Source of the DNA: CBDBUR01 sp965209065
Lineage (GTDB): Bacteria; Pseudomonadota; Alphaproteobacteria; JAPOUT01; G958296285
Direction of reading: 5' to 3'
Assembly: GCA_965209065.1 (NCBI GenBank)
Contig: OZ242373.1
Location: 930,001 to 994,000 of the forward strand
Length of the DNA stretch: 64,000 nucleotides
A program made the translations under genes and the position numbers. The notes under the pieces are model-generated. The model saw only the letters and a program-made list of their open reading frames with translations, was not told where the DNA came from and ran no database searches. This document shows positions 1 through 9,754 of this stretch, in pieces (within the stretch, counting starts at the first letter, position 1; every line of letters begins with the position of its first letter).

Positions 1-75
1 ACCCACGCCGACCCCAATGCCTACCAGCATAAAAACATCAAGAGAAACTTCTGCGATTGGCAAATAAATTTGCAC
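1..75 (-). CDS. TauE/SafE-family membrane permease, N-terminal fragment
   Basis: Only the first 25 codons are in the window; the gene runs off the left edge. The start is GTG at 73-75, 9 bases after the stop of the preceding Sel1-repeat gene, so the two are probably co-transcribed. The translated start (VQIYLPIAEVSLDVFMLVG) followed by a glycine-rich hydrophobic stretch resembles the N-terminus of alphaproteobacterial TauE/SafE sulfite/anion exporters. The family call rests on recalled similarity over a short fragment. Confidence 0.6.
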   Translation of the reverse strand, partial: MQIYLPIAEVSLDVFMLVGIGVGVG

Positions 76-84
76 CGGCAGCGC

Positions 85-1758
85 CTATCTTTTTTTGTTT
101 TTTTGGTGGAGCGTAAAACGTGTCGAGCGTTGATATTGCTCAAGCGAAATAATGCCGTTGATAAGAGGGTCAGCCTCACGAATGCGCCAGCTATTGATGA
201 GCGCCTCGGCTTCCTTGCGGTTGCGCTTCGACAGGCTCACCGCGACACGCGGCGCGTGCTCGGCGGCAGCCTTGTGCCCTAGCCGCGCCGCAAGCTGATA
301 CCAAGCATAAGCGTGAATGATATTTCTCGTGCCGAGCTTGCCCTCTTCGTTGATGAAGCCGAGCTGGTTCATACTATCGGCAAGCCCGAACCCCGCCGCC
401 TTGAGTAGCCACTCGCTTGCCGAGGCGATATCATACTGCACCCCGCGCCCTTCCAAATAGAGCATGCCCAAAGCATACTGCGCTAAGACATGCCCGCTGT
501 TCGCGGCTTCGGTATAAAGTTGCACGGCTTTTTGTAAATCGCGCGACAGCCCCTCGCCTTTTTCGTAAAAGGTAGCGAGGCGAAAACGCGCGGCGACCAT
601 ACCTTCGCTAGAAGCAATTTGCCAGTAGTTGATTGCCTTATTCAAAATTGCTTCGTTTTTCGTTCTTACATATTGGCGGTGAAGTGTTTCGGCATCTTGG
701 AAGTATTGATAAGCGCTTTTAGATTGCTGCGCTTCATTCTGCGCAACGAATTGCGTGGTTTCATTTTTATTAGCGCTTTTGGCTTTATCATTATTTTGAT
801 GGAGACCTTCGGGGTTTAAGAGGTAGTGCCTGTCATCGATGTAGCTTGCGGCATACCAAGAGACGATGATCGCGAACACGGAAACCAAGAGCGATAAAAA
901 TCCGCGTCCGGTTGAGCGTTTAATTCTAGCGGGCTTGGGCGGAGTCCAATGAGGCGGTGGGGAGGAAGGCGAAGCAGCTAATGGCGAACGCGGTGGCGGC
1001 GCGGCGAATTGCTGCGAAGAAAATTGCGGCGGAGGCGGCGGAGGCGGTGGCGATATTGGAGAAGCGGTGTGTGTCGTTCCCGCTTGTATTCCCGCTTGTA
1101 TTCCCGCTTGTATTCTTTGTCCCGATTGAAAATTTGGCGACTGAAAGTTAGCCGATTGAAAATTAGGTGGCGGTAAGAGTCCGTCCATTCTGTTTTTGAG
1201 TTGAGCCAAGTCGGCACGCATAGCGGTGACTTGTTTGGTTAGTTCGCCCTCGCCCATTCCTGCGAGCGGCTGTCCGGTTTGCGCGCCGATACGGCTTTCT
1301 AAAATTTCTAATGCCTTGACCATCGCCAGCGAGCTTTCTCTAAAATTGTCTGCCGAGCGCGCGTAGTTGGCTTCTAGAGCTTCCATTCTTTGGCGGAGCG
1401 CGTCATTTTCATTCGGCGTCTGGGGCGCGTGCGTCTGATACGCGGACGTCTGGGACGCGGACGCTTGTGGCACGGGTGCTTGTGGCACGGGTGCCGATGA
1501 CGAAACAAAAACTTTTCTTTCAGCGCCAGCTGGGGCTGGTTGAGACGCAACGGGTTGCGCTGGATTCGATTTCACCCACGGCGGGCTCGTTAGCGATTGA
1601 GTAGCATCGGGAGCAGGTGCGCCTGCCTGTCCTTCTTGTCTTGCTTGTGCCTCTTGTGCAGATGAGCGACCCGCCACCATTCGTTGAAAGGGGGTTTGCT
1701 GTTTTTGCCCCTCTTCGTTAGGGTTGGGGTTCTGCGGTTCTTTAGTCCAATCAGCCAT
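85..1758 (-). CDS. Sel1-repeat membrane protein with proline-rich cytoplasmic N-terminus
   Basis: 557 residues. About the first 115 are Pro/Gln/Ala-rich and disordered, then a short coiled-coil (about 115-195), another low-complexity stretch with NFQS, GIQA and polyproline repeats, one membrane segment near residue 290, and a C-terminal periplasmic region of Sel1-like repeats (A-x-F-R-L-A-x-x-Y-E-x-G type). The layout coiled coil, membrane segment, Sel1 repeats recalls PodJ-like polarity or localisation factors, but no specific orthology can be claimed. The GIQA repeat (about 1075-1115) is a small in-frame DNA tandem repeat. Likely role: envelope scaffold or protein interaction. Confidence 0.7.
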   Translation of the reverse strand: MADWTKEPQNPNPNEEGQKQQTPFQRMVAGRSSAQEAQARQEGQAGAPAPDATQSLTSPPWVKSNPAQPVASQPAPAGAERKVFVSSSAPVPQAPVPQASASQTSAYQTHAPQTPNENDALRQRMEALEANYARSADNFRESSLAMVKALEILESRIGAQTGQPLAGMGEGELTKQVTAMRADLAQLKNRMDGLLPPPNFQSANFQSPNFQSGQRIQAGIQAGIQAGTTHTASPISPPPPPPPPQFSSQQFAAPPPRSPLAASPSSPPPHWTPPKPARIKRSTGRGFLSLLVSVFAIIVSWYAASYIDDRHYLLNPEGLHQNNDKAKSANKNETTQFVAQNEAQQSKSAYQYFQDAETLHRQYVRTKNEAILNKAINYWQIASSEGMVAARFRLATFYEKGEGLSRDLQKAVQLYTEAANSGHVLAQYALGMLYLEGRGVQYDIASASEWLLKAAGFGLADSMNQLGFINEEGKLGTRNIIHAYAWYQLAARLGHKAAAEHAPRVAVSLSKRNRKEAEALINSWRIREADPLINGIISLEQYQRSTRFTLHQKNKKR

Positions 1759-1801
1759 AATTCTATTATGGTGAATCAGGGTTAATTTTGGGTAAATAGA
1801 T

Positions 1802-4800
1802 TCAGGGGATATAGTCCAAAATGGGCGCGAGCCAACGCTCCGTTTCCTCGAAGGGCATATTTTTGCGTTTGGCGTAATCGGCGACCTGCTCTTTGCTTAT
1901 CGAGCCCAAGCCAAAATAGAGGCTTTTGGGGTGAGAAAAATAAAGCCCGCTCACCGACGAGGCGGGAAACATCGCATAGCTTTCGGTTAAGAGAATTCCG
2001 GTTTGACGCTCGACATCCAGCAGGTCAAAGAGTGTGCGCTTCTCGGTATGGTCGGGCTGCGCGGGATAGCCGGGGGCGGGGCGAATGCCGTCATAAGCCT
2101 CCTTAATCAAGTCCTCGCGCGCGAGCTTTTCGTTGGGCGCGTATCCCCAGAATTCTTTACGAACGCGCGCATGCATATTCTCGGCGAAGGCTTCGGCGAG
2201 TCTATCGCATAAGGCTTTCGTCAAAATTGCGCTGTAGTCATCTTGTTGCGCGCGCAGCTCTTCTGCCAGCTGTGCCTCGCCTATTCCCGCCGTTACCGCG
2301 AACCCGCCGAGGTAATCCTCCGCTTCGCCTAGAGGCGCGACAAAATCGGCTAAAGCATAATTGGGTTTTTGCTCCCGTTTGGGTAATTGCTGGCGCAAAC
2401 TATAAAAGGTGGCGAGTTCGTTTTGACGCGCCTCGTCCTTAAACAAAACGACATCATCGCCAACAGCATTCGCGCGCCAAAACCCGATAACCCCCTTGGC
2501 TTGAACTAGCTTCTTGCTAACGATTTTATCTAAAAGCACTTGCGCGTCATCAAACAGCTGCCGCGCGGCTTCGCCTCTTTTGCTATCTTGTAAAATTTGA
2601 GGATAACGTCCGGTTAATTCCCAGCTATGAAAAAAAGGTGTCCAGTCGATATAACCGATCAGGTCTTCGAGAGGGTAATCATCAAATAGCTTCGTCTCCA
2701 ATAGATTGGGTTTGGGCGGGGTGTAATTCTGCCAGTCTAGGCGCATGCGGTTCGCGCGCGCATCGGTGAGACTTAACCGCTTACTTTTAGACGAACCGCG
2801 TTGATAGGCTTCGGCGATAGATTCATATTCTTTAGCAACCTGCGCCAAATAGGTTTTGCTGTTGGTTTGCGTGGTGAGTGCTTGCATAACAGGCACCGCG
2901 CGTGAAGCGTCAGGCACATAAACTGATTGCCCACGTTGATAGTGCGGCGATATTTTCACCGCCGTATGAGTTTTGCTCGTTGCGGCACCCCCGATTAAAA
3001 GCGGCAAACTTAATTGTGTGCGCTCCATTTCAGTTGCCACATGGCACATCTCGTCTAAGCTAGGCGTTATGAGTCCCGACAGCCCTATTATATCGGCTTC
3101 TTCGGCGCGCGCGGTTTCTAAAATGCGTTCGCACGGCACCATCACGCCTAAATCGATAACCTCAAAATTATTACACTGCAGCACAATGCCGACAATATTT
3201 TTACCAATATCATGCACGTCACCCTTGACCGTTGCCAAAACAATTTTACCCGCCGACCTTTTTTTATCGCCGTCCTTTTCTGCTTCAATATAAGGTTCAA
3301 GCCACGCGACAGCCTTTTTCATCACGCGCGCACTCTTGACAACCTGCGGCAAAAACATTTTACCCTCGCCGAAAAGGTCGCCGACCACATTCATTCCCTT
3401 CATCAAGGCGCCCTCGATAACATCTAGCGCGCGCGCCGCTTGTCCGTGCGCTTCTTTTGTGTCTTCCTCAATGTAATCGGAGATGCCATGCACCAAAGAA
3501 TGCGTGATGCGCTCTTCCACCGGCAAGGTGCGCCAGCTTAAATCTTCTTTTCTCTTCTGCGCACCCCCACCCGCGCCCGCGAAATCCTGCGCGACCTCTA
3601 GCAGCTTTTCGGTTATATCCTCGCCGCGCCCGCGATTGAAAATCACATCTTCTATCAGCGTGCGCAAGTCCTCTGGCACAGAATCATAAACCGTCAGCTG
3701 CCCGGCATTGACAATCCCCATATCCATACCGCGCTTTATCGCGTGAAATAGAAACACCGAATGCATCGCGCGGCGCATTGCCTCGTTGCCGCGAAAAGAG
3801 AAGGACAGGTTCGACACCCCGCCCGAAATATGCGCGAGCGGAAAGGCTTGGCGAATGCGCTCGGCGGCATTGAGCCAGTCCAGTGCATAATTATTATGCT
3901 CGGCGATACCGGTCGCCACCGCAAAGATGTTCGGGTCAAAGATAATATCTTGGGGCGCGAACCCCACCTTATCCACCAGCAAGTGATAGGCACGGCTACA
4001 TATATCGAACTTTCGCTCGGCGGTTTCCGCCTGCCCGCTTTCGTCGAAAGCCATCACGATGACGGCGGCGCCATAAAAGCGCACTTTGCGGGCTTGCACT
4101 AGGAAGGCTTCCTCGCCCTCCTTGAGCGAGATGGAATTGACAACCGCCTTGCCTTGAATGTTCTTGAGCCCCGCCTCTATCACCGACCACTTGGACGAAT
4201 CGACCACAAAAGGCACTTTGGCGATGTCAGGCTCGGCGGCGAGCAGGCGCAAGAACTTCGCCATCGCGGCTTCGGAGTCTATCAGCCCTTCGTCCATGTT
4301 GATGTCGATGAGTTGCGCGCCGTCCTCCACCTGCTGCGCCGCCACTTTGAGCGCCGCCTCATAATCATCGGCTTCAATCAGTTTGCGAAATTTGGCAGAG
4401 CCTGTAACGTTGGTGCGCTCGCCTATGTTGAGGAAGACAATATCATCGGTTAGCGTGAGCGGCTCCATTCCCGAAAGACGCAGGCGCGGCTTTATGTCTG
4501 GCACTTGGCGCGGCGCGTAAGAAGAAAGCCCCGCTCTAATTTTAGCGATATAGTCGGGCGTTGTTCCGCAGCAGCCGCCGACAAGATTCACCAAGCCGTC
4601 TTTGGCAAAATGGGTTAGCTGTTCGGTCATTTGCTCGGCGCTTTGGTCGTAGCCGCCCATAGGGTTAGGCAGTCCGGCGTTAGGATAGAGGCTGATGAGC
4701 GTATCGGCGTTGGTTGCTATTTCGGTGATGAAGGGGCGCAGATGCTCCGCGCCTAAAGCGCAGTTCAGCCCCACCGCGAAAGGCTTGGCATGCGCGACCG

Positions 4801-5470
4801 AATGCCAAAAGGCTAACGCCGTTTGTCCTGACAGAGTTCTGCCGGCTAAATCGGTTATCGTGCCAGAAACGATGAGCGCTTGCTCTAGGTCTAAATCCAA
4901 AATGGCGTGGAGTGCCGCCTTCGCGTTGAGGGTATCAAAAACAGTTTCCACGAGAAAAATATCCGCGCCCCCCTCGGCAAGCCCAAGCGCCGCCTCCTTG
5001 TAAGCCTGATAGAGCTGGTCGTAATCTATATTGCGAAAAGATGCGTCAGCAACTTTAGGCGAAATGCTGGCGGTGCGGTTGGTCGGTCCTATAGAGCCGG
5101 CGACAAAAGCCTCCGCCCCGCTTGTCTCTATCGCTTCACGCGCAAGCTGTGCCGCGCGTTTATTTATCTCAAACGCATATTCGCTTAGCCCGTAATCCTC
5201 CTGCGAGATGCGCGTGGCAGAAAAACTATTGGTGGTGATAATATCCGCGCCCGCTTTAAGATAGCTCTCGTGTATGCCGCGCACGAGGTCAGGCTGCGTG
5301 AGGCATAAAATATCATAGTTGCCTTTCAAGTCGGCTTCGTGCTGCTCGAAACGCCCTTTGCGAAAATCGCGCTCCTCTAGCGGGTGGGCTTGGAATTGCG
5401 TTCCTATCGCGCCGTCTAAAAATAAAATGCGTTGTTTTGCTAGGTCTTGTAATGTGTGCTTGATTGTCAT
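1802..5470 (-). CDS. metH: Cobalamin-dependent methionine synthase MetH
   Basis: 1222 residues, the normal full length. It transfers the methyl group of 5-methyltetrahydrofolate to homocysteine through a bound cobalamin. All four modules are visible in order: the homocysteine/zinc domain (LDGAIGTQ near the start, GGCCGTTP near residue 300), the pterin-binding domain (NIGERTNVTGS near 350), the cap and B12 domain with the cobalt-ligand motif DVHDIG, and the C-terminal AdoMet reactivation domain (RPAPGYPAQPDH). It overlaps the upstream metF stop by 4 bases, so metF-metH form one operon supplying and consuming methyl-THF. I see no riboswitch in front of the operon. Confidence 0.97.
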   Translation of the reverse strand: MTIKHTLQDLAKQRILFLDGAIGTQFQAHPLEERDFRKGRFEQHEADLKGNYDILCLTQPDLVRGIHESYLKAGADIITTNSFSATRISQEDYGLSEYAFEINKRAAQLAREAIETSGAEAFVAGSIGPTNRTASISPKVADASFRNIDYDQLYQAYKEAALGLAEGGADIFLVETVFDTLNAKAALHAILDLDLEQALIVSGTITDLAGRTLSGQTALAFWHSVAHAKPFAVGLNCALGAEHLRPFITEIATNADTLISLYPNAGLPNPMGGYDQSAEQMTEQLTHFAKDGLVNLVGGCCGTTPDYIAKIRAGLSSYAPRQVPDIKPRLRLSGMEPLTLTDDIVFLNIGERTNVTGSAKFRKLIEADDYEAALKVAAQQVEDGAQLIDINMDEGLIDSEAAMAKFLRLLAAEPDIAKVPFVVDSSKWSVIEAGLKNIQGKAVVNSISLKEGEEAFLVQARKVRFYGAAVIVMAFDESGQAETAERKFDICSRAYHLLVDKVGFAPQDIIFDPNIFAVATGIAEHNNYALDWLNAAERIRQAFPLAHISGGVSNLSFSFRGNEAMRRAMHSVFLFHAIKRGMDMGIVNAGQLTVYDSVPEDLRTLIEDVIFNRGRGEDITEKLLEVAQDFAGAGGGAQKRKEDLSWRTLPVEERITHSLVHGISDYIEEDTKEAHGQAARALDVIEGALMKGMNVVGDLFGEGKMFLPQVVKSARVMKKAVAWLEPYIEAEKDGDKKRSAGKIVLATVKGDVHDIGKNIVGIVLQCNNFEVIDLGVMVPCERILETARAEEADIIGLSGLITPSLDEMCHVATEMERTQLSLPLLIGGAATSKTHTAVKISPHYQRGQSVYVPDASRAVPVMQALTTQTNSKTYLAQVAKEYESIAEAYQRGSSKSKRLSLTDARANRMRLDWQNYTPPKPNLLETKLFDDYPLEDLIGYIDWTPFFHSWELTGRYPQILQDSKRGEAARQLFDDAQVLLDKIVSKKLVQAKGVIGFWRANAVGDDVVLFKDEARQNELATFYSLRQQLPKREQKPNYALADFVAPLGEAEDYLGGFAVTAGIGEAQLAEELRAQQDDYSAILTKALCDRLAEAFAENMHARVRKEFWGYAPNEKLAREDLIKEAYDGIRPAPGYPAQPDHTEKRTLFDLLDVERQTGILLTESYAMFPASSVSGLYFSHPKSLYFGLGSISKEQVADYAKRKNMPFEETERWLAPILDYIP

Positions 5471-6336
5471 TTCGCCCCCCGCTCGCCCGCAACAGAGAGG
5501 CTAGTAAGAGCAGAACAGACCGCTTGAGTAACTTTAGTTTGGTTTAGTGTGTAGAAATGAAAATGCTCCACGCCGTTGGTAAGAAAATTCTCGCATTGTT
5601 TGAGCGCAATGTCAATAGCTAAAGCGCGGCGGGCTTCTATGCTTTCTCCGGCTTTATCAAAAGCGGCGACAATTCGGTGCGGCACGCGCGCGCCACTTTT
5701 GTGTGCCATCGCCGCGATGCCCTTGAAATTTGTTGTTTGGATAATGCCGGGAACTATTGGAATCTCAATCCCTTGCGCTACTGCTTCATCTCTGAGTCTT
5801 AAAAATGCTTCATCGTCAAAACAAAATTGCGATATCGCGCGGTGTGCGCCTGCGTCTTGCTTCTGCTTGAGCAGAAGCAAATCCGCCTTGTGTGATGGCG
5901 ACTCAGGATGTTTTTCGGGATAGGCGCTAACGCTTATCTCAAAATCGGCGAGCGCGCGGACCGCGCTAATAAACTCTGGCGTTGAACGAAATCCTTGCGG
6001 ATGTTGCTGATAGGGTTTTTGCTCGGGCATATCGCCGCGCAGCAAAACCAGATGACGCACCCCCGCCTGCCAGTAATCGCGAGCAATCGCCAGCAGTTCC
6101 TCTTTGCTCTGCCCGACAGAAGTTAAATGAGCGGCTATTTCTAGGCGCGTCTCTTTGACAACGCGCAAAACAACTTTGTGTGTATTGGCTCTGGTGGTGC
6201 CGCCGGCGCCGTAGGTTATGGAGACAAAACACGGCTCAAGCGCGCTCAAAGCGAGCAGGGAGTCCCATAAGCGCACTTTCGCTTTCTCATCACGCGGAGG
6301 AAAAAACTCGAAGGAAAATTTTGGTTTGATAGCCAT
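5467..6336 (-). CDS. metF: Methylenetetrahydrofolate reductase MetF
   Basis: 289 residues, normal for bacterial MetF. It reduces 5,10-methylene-THF to 5-methyl-THF with FAD, making the methyl donor for the adjacent metH. Family landmarks include FEFFPPR at the start, SITYGAGG for the folate/FAD site, AHLT, and LRGD. The stop overlaps the metH start (ATGA type). Upstream lies only a 43-bp divergent gap to mlaA, which leaves no room for a SAM or B12 riboswitch. Confidence 0.96.
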   Translation of the reverse strand: MAIKPKFSFEFFPPRDEKAKVRLWDSLLALSALEPCFVSITYGAGGTTRANTHKVVLRVVKETRLEIAAHLTSVGQSKEELLAIARDYWQAGVRHLVLLRGDMPEQKPYQQHPQGFRSTPEFISAVRALADFEISVSAYPEKHPESPSHKADLLLLKQKQDAGAHRAISQFCFDDEAFLRLRDEAVAQGIEIPIVPGIIQTTNFKGIAAMAHKSGARVPHRIVAAFDKAGESIEARRALAIDIALKQCENFLTNGVEHFHFYTLNQTKVTQAVCSALTSLSVAGERGAK

Positions 6337-6379
6337 CTATTGACTTTCATTTTATAGACGATTTTGATATATTCAACCA

Positions 6380-7183
6380 ATGAAAATCAGCCCCCACAGC
6401 TTGTTATTTCTTTTTGCGATTTTTATCCTCGCGGAGGGCTGCGCCACTAAGCCAAGCAAAAGCGACACAATCGCCTACGCCGCTTATGAAGAAATCAACG
6501 ACCCCATCGAGCCGCTCAACCGCTATTTCTTCGAGCTCACCCGCTTTGCCGATTTTCTATTTCTAGGACCCCTCGCTGAAATTTATACAACCATCGTGCC
6601 TAAGTTCCCGCGCGAGATGTTAGATAATTTCTATACCAATCTGCGCGAACCGCTCTATCTTGCGAACAACCTCCTGCAGGGCAGCTGGGAGCGTAGTGGT
6701 GTTACGCTCGGACGTTTCACCATCAACACGACGCTGGGGCTTGTCGGCTTTTTTGATGTCGCCGACTACTGGTTCGGGCTGGAGGTGAAATCCGAGGATT
6801 TCGGTCAAACGCTTGCGGTATATGGTATGCCCGAAGGTCCGTTTTTGTTTCTGCCGTTTTTGGGTCCCTCATCCTTCCGCGATGCCATTGGCGCAGGGGG
6901 AGAAATTGCCGGCGACCCCTTCCGCTACATCTCTAGAATTCCTGCTTTAGAGCCTTTTGAGACAAATAGCGAAATCATTATTCAGATGAGAGGTCCCGTG
7001 CGCGCCCTAGAATTCAGGGGTTCCTCAGGCAACTTCATCTCGCAGGTAGAGCGCCAAAGCATCGATTATTATGCTACAATAAGAGCGTTCTATAGACAAA
7101 ACCGGCGCAATGCCATCTTAAACGGAGAATTTGATTTTGATGACTTACCTGAAATCCCCGATGATGACTTCTTGGAGAAATAA
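6380..7183 (+). CDS. mlaA: Phospholipid-transport lipoprotein MlaA (VacJ)
   Basis: 267 residues. MlaA is an outer-membrane lipoprotein that removes mislocalised phospholipid from the outer leaflet and hands it to periplasmic MlaC. It has a signal peptide with a lipobox ending in AEGC near residue 21, followed by the family hallmarks NDPIEPLNR, REPLYLANNLLQG, TLGLVGFFDVA and FLGPSSFRDAIG. mlaC follows after 13 bases; the inner-membrane MlaBDEF part is not in this window. The C-terminus ends in an acidic tail (FDFDDLPEIPDDDF). Confidence 0.94.
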   Translation: MKISPHSLLFLFAIFILAEGCATKPSKSDTIAYAAYEEINDPIEPLNRYFFELTRFADFLFLGPLAEIYTTIVPKFPREMLDNFYTNLREPLYLANNLLQGSWERSGVTLGRFTINTTLGLVGFFDVADYWFGLEVKSEDFGQTLAVYGMPEGPFLFLPFLGPSSFRDAIGAGGEIAGDPFRYISRIPALEPFETNSEIIIQMRGPVRALEFRGSSGNFISQVERQSIDYYATIRAFYRQNRRNAILNGEFDFDDLPEIPDDDFLEK

Positions 7184-7196
7184 CATAGGAGACAAT

Positions 7197-7913
7197 ATGA
7201 GACACCTATCAACTTTTATATTTTTGAGCCTCTTGCTGTTTGGCGGTTTGCCATTCAGTGGCATTGCCGAAGCCGCGCCCAACCGCGGCGATAAAGCAGC
7301 CGAGCAATTCGTTAATAAATTTTCAAACAAGATGATTGAAATCATAAGCGATAAAAAGAGAACGCACTCTCAACGCAGTGATGACATTCGCCACTTGTTG
7401 AAAAAGAATACCGCCACGAGAAAAATTGTTATTTTTATGCTCGGACGCTACGCGCGCAAAATTGACCGCAGCAAGTTCCCCCAATATGAACATCTGATGG
7501 AAGATTACGCCATGCGCGTTTTTATTAACCGCATGCTCTATTCTAGAAATTCGGGCACGGCAACTATTAGTGTCGTCAATAGCCAGAAAAGAGGCAGCCG
7601 AGAAGTGATTATTCTGTCGCGCTTGAAAGTAAAAGGCGTGGAACAGCCTATTAACGTGCGCTGGCACTTGCTACGCGATAAAAACAATAACTTTAAGATA
7701 TTCAATTTAGGCGCCGAGGGTTTTTGGATAGCGCAAGAGCAACGCAGTCAATTCGTTACCTTTATCCAGCAAAATGGTGGTGACCCTAAAGTGCTTATCC
7801 CTTACTTACAGCAAAAAATAACATTGGCAGAAAAAGATAATAAAATTCGCGATGTGGAAAACTTACGCCGACGCTTCCGTGAAAAAAGCCAACAACAACA
7901 GCAGCAGCAATAA
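7197..7913 (+). CDS. mlaC: Periplasmic phospholipid-binding protein MlaC
   Basis: About 238 residues. I chose the ATG at 7197 because a good Shine-Dalgarno sequence (taggaga, 7186-7192) precedes it and the protein then opens with a clean Sec signal peptide; the frame is open further upstream, but that part overlaps mlaA. The body matches the MlaC/Ttg2D (toluene-tolerance) family: a helical domain followed by VKGVEQPINVRWHLL-type strands and an F-x-I-F-N-L-G-x-EG motif. It shuttles phospholipid between MlaA and the inner-membrane complex. The C-terminus ends in a run of seven glutamines, from a CAA/CAG microsatellite at 7890-7911. Confidence 0.9.
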   Translation: MRHLSTFIFLSLLLFGGLPFSGIAEAAPNRGDKAAEQFVNKFSNKMIEIISDKKRTHSQRSDDIRHLLKKNTATRKIVIFMLGRYARKIDRSKFPQYEHLMEDYAMRVFINRMLYSRNSGTATISVVNSQKRGSREVIILSRLKVKGVEQPINVRWHLLRDKNNNFKIFNLGAEGFWIAQEQRSQFVTFIQQNGGDPKVLIPYLQQKITLAEKDNKIRDVENLRRRFREKSQQQQQQQ

Positions 7914-7949
7914 CAATAATAATAATAATAGAGCTTAACGGCTAAACCG

Positions 7950-9623
7950 CTAGCGGCTAAATCGCTTATACTTCACACGATTATGCGCATTAGCGGAATC
8001 CCCGAAGCGGCGATGAAAATCTTTTTCATAATCCTCAAAGTTTCCTTCAAACCAAACGACCTTGCCCTCGCCCTCAAAAGCGAGAATGTGCGTAGCAAGC
8101 CTATCTAAAAAGCGCCTATCATGGCTAATGACAATCGCGCATCCAAGATAATTCTCTAGCCCCTCTTCAAGTGCGCGCAGGGTTTCCATATCCAAGTCAT
8201 TGGTCGGCTCATCGAGCAGCAGCAAATTCGCCCCTTGCGTGAGCACTTTGGCTAGATGAACGCGGTTGCGCTCACCGCCCGATAGCGTGGCGATTTTTTT
8301 CTGCTGGTCCGAGCCCTTGAAATTGAACGCCGCCGTCCAAGCGCGCGCCGGCACCTCCCCATTGGCGAGCTTAATCACATCGCGCCCGCCGGATATTTCC
8401 TCCCAAACCGCCGCACTGCCATTGAGACTTTCGCGGCTTTGATCAACAAAACCTATCTCCACGCCTTCACCAAGTCGCATGTTACCCTTATCGGCTTTTT
8501 CCAGCTCGGCAATGAGGCGCAAAAGAGTCGTCTTGCCCGCGCCATTAGGACCTATGACTCCCACAATAGCACCGGCGGGCAAGCGAAAAGATAGGTCATC
8601 AATCAAGCATAGGTCGTCATAGTTTTTCGTGATGGCTTTAGCATCAACCACAAGCGTGCCAAGCTGCTTATTACAAGGAATAGAAATTTGCGCGATGCCC
8701 TGCTTTTGTGTTTGCGTCTGGTCGCGTAATTTTTCATAAGCATTCACGCGGGCTTTAGATTTTTTACGGCGCGCTTCGGGGGTAGCGTTTATCCATTCTA
8801 GTTCTGTTTCCAACGCGCGCTGGCGCGTTTTATCCTCGCGGGATTCTTGCTGTAAGCGCTTTTGCTTCTGCCGCGCCCACGCCGAGTAGTTGCCCTCACA
8901 GGGTATCGCTTGTCCGCGGTCTAGCTCTAAAATCCAGCCTGTGATGTTATCCAAAAAATACCTGTCATGGGTGATTAGCACCACCGTGCCCTTGTAGTTA
9001 ATCAGGTAGTTCTCCAACCAAGCCACCGTGAGCGCATCCAAGTGGTTGGTCGGCTCGTCTAGCAAAAGCAAGTCGGGTGCTTCAAGCAACAAGCGACACA
9101 AAGCGATACGGCGTTTCTGCCCGCCCGATAAATTTTTAATGTTCGCGTCAGGCGGCGGGCAACCGAGCGCCTCCATCGCCATCTCTGCTTTAGCGGTTAG
9201 GTCCCAGCCGTTCGCCGTCTCTATTTTTTCTTGAACCTCCGTCTGCTCGGCAATGAGCTTTTCCATCTCCTCATCGCTCATCGGCTCGGCGAATTTAGCC
9301 GAGATTTCCTCAAAGCGCCGAAGCAAAGTCCTGAGCTCACCAACGCCATCGAGCACATTGTCCATCACCGAGCGCGTTTCATCGAGTATCGGCTCTTGTG
9401 CTAGATAGCCGACACGCATACCGGCTTCGGCGCGCGCCTCACCTTGGAAGTCGCGCTCTAGCCCCGCCATAATTTTCAGCAAAGTAGATTTCCCCGCACC
9501 ATTCACCCCGACAACGCCTATCTTCGCGCCCGGCAAAAAGGATAGGGTAATATCCTCAAACAGCTGCTTGCCGCCCGCCCAAGCCTTGCTGACATTTTCC
9601 ATTACATAAACAAATTCCGCCAT
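7950..9623 (-). CDS. ettA: ABC-F translation factor EttA
   Basis: 557 residues, matching EttA (about 555). This soluble ABC-F ATPase binds the ribosomal E site and gates early elongation according to the ATP/ADP ratio. It has two ATPase domains, with Walker A motifs GVNGAGKST (about 40) and GPNGAGKTT (about 358), signatures LSGGQKRR and LSGGERNR, and two LLLDEPTN Walker B motifs. The EttA-type arm and linker (EWINATPEARRKKSKARV) separates it from Uup or YheS. It is a stand-alone gene converging on mlaC. Confidence 0.95.
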   Translation of the reverse strand: MAEFVYVMENVSKAWAGGKQLFEDITLSFLPGAKIGVVGVNGAGKSTLLKIMAGLERDFQGEARAEAGMRVGYLAQEPILDETRSVMDNVLDGVGELRTLLRRFEEISAKFAEPMSDEEMEKLIAEQTEVQEKIETANGWDLTAKAEMAMEALGCPPPDANIKNLSGGQKRRIALCRLLLEAPDLLLLDEPTNHLDALTVAWLENYLINYKGTVVLITHDRYFLDNITGWILELDRGQAIPCEGNYSAWARQKQKRLQQESREDKTRQRALETELEWINATPEARRKKSKARVNAYEKLRDQTQTQKQGIAQISIPCNKQLGTLVVDAKAITKNYDDLCLIDDLSFRLPAGAIVGVIGPNGAGKTTLLRLIAELEKADKGNMRLGEGVEIGFVDQSRESLNGSAAVWEEISGGRDVIKLANGEVPARAWTAAFNFKGSDQQKKIATLSGGERNRVHLAKVLTQGANLLLLDEPTNDLDMETLRALEEGLENYLGCAIVISHDRRFLDRLATHILAFEGEGKVVWFEGNFEDYEKDFHRRFGDSANAHNRVKYKRFSR

Positions 9624-9665
9624 AATTTTTCTTCGCGCTGGTTTAAGTTTCTTATTTGATTCCGT

Positions 9666-9741
9666 TGGTGGGCCCGGCAGGATTCGAACCTGCGACCAAG
9701 GCGTTATGAGCGCCCTGCTCTAACCACTGAGCTACAGGCCC
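9666..9741 (-). tRNA. ileX: tRNA-Ile2 with CAU anticodon (TilS substrate)
   Basis: 76 nt including an encoded CCA. The cloverleaf reads on the minus strand: acceptor GGGCCTG pairing with CGGGCCC (one G-U), D arm GCTC...GAGC, anticodon loop CTCATAA with anticodon CAT, T arm GCAGG-TTCGAAT-CCTGC. Three tRNAs share this anticodon (initiator Met, elongator Met, Ile2). The body resembles the known bacterial Ile2 tRNA, whose C34 is changed to lysidine by TilS; tilS is at 38.2-39.5 kb here. The Ile2 assignment rather than elongator Met is by resemblance. Confidence 0.85.
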
Positions 9742-9754
9742 CCTAAGCCTCACG

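Noticed and set aside
2003..5188. Many open frames of 70-110 codons antisense to metH
   Set aside because: They mirror the codon structure of a GC-richer gene on the other strand and have no ribosome-binding sites or recognisable domains.
6337..6379. SAM or cobalamin riboswitch before metF-metH
   Set aside because: The divergent gap to mlaA is only 43 bases, too short for any known aptamer of these classes.
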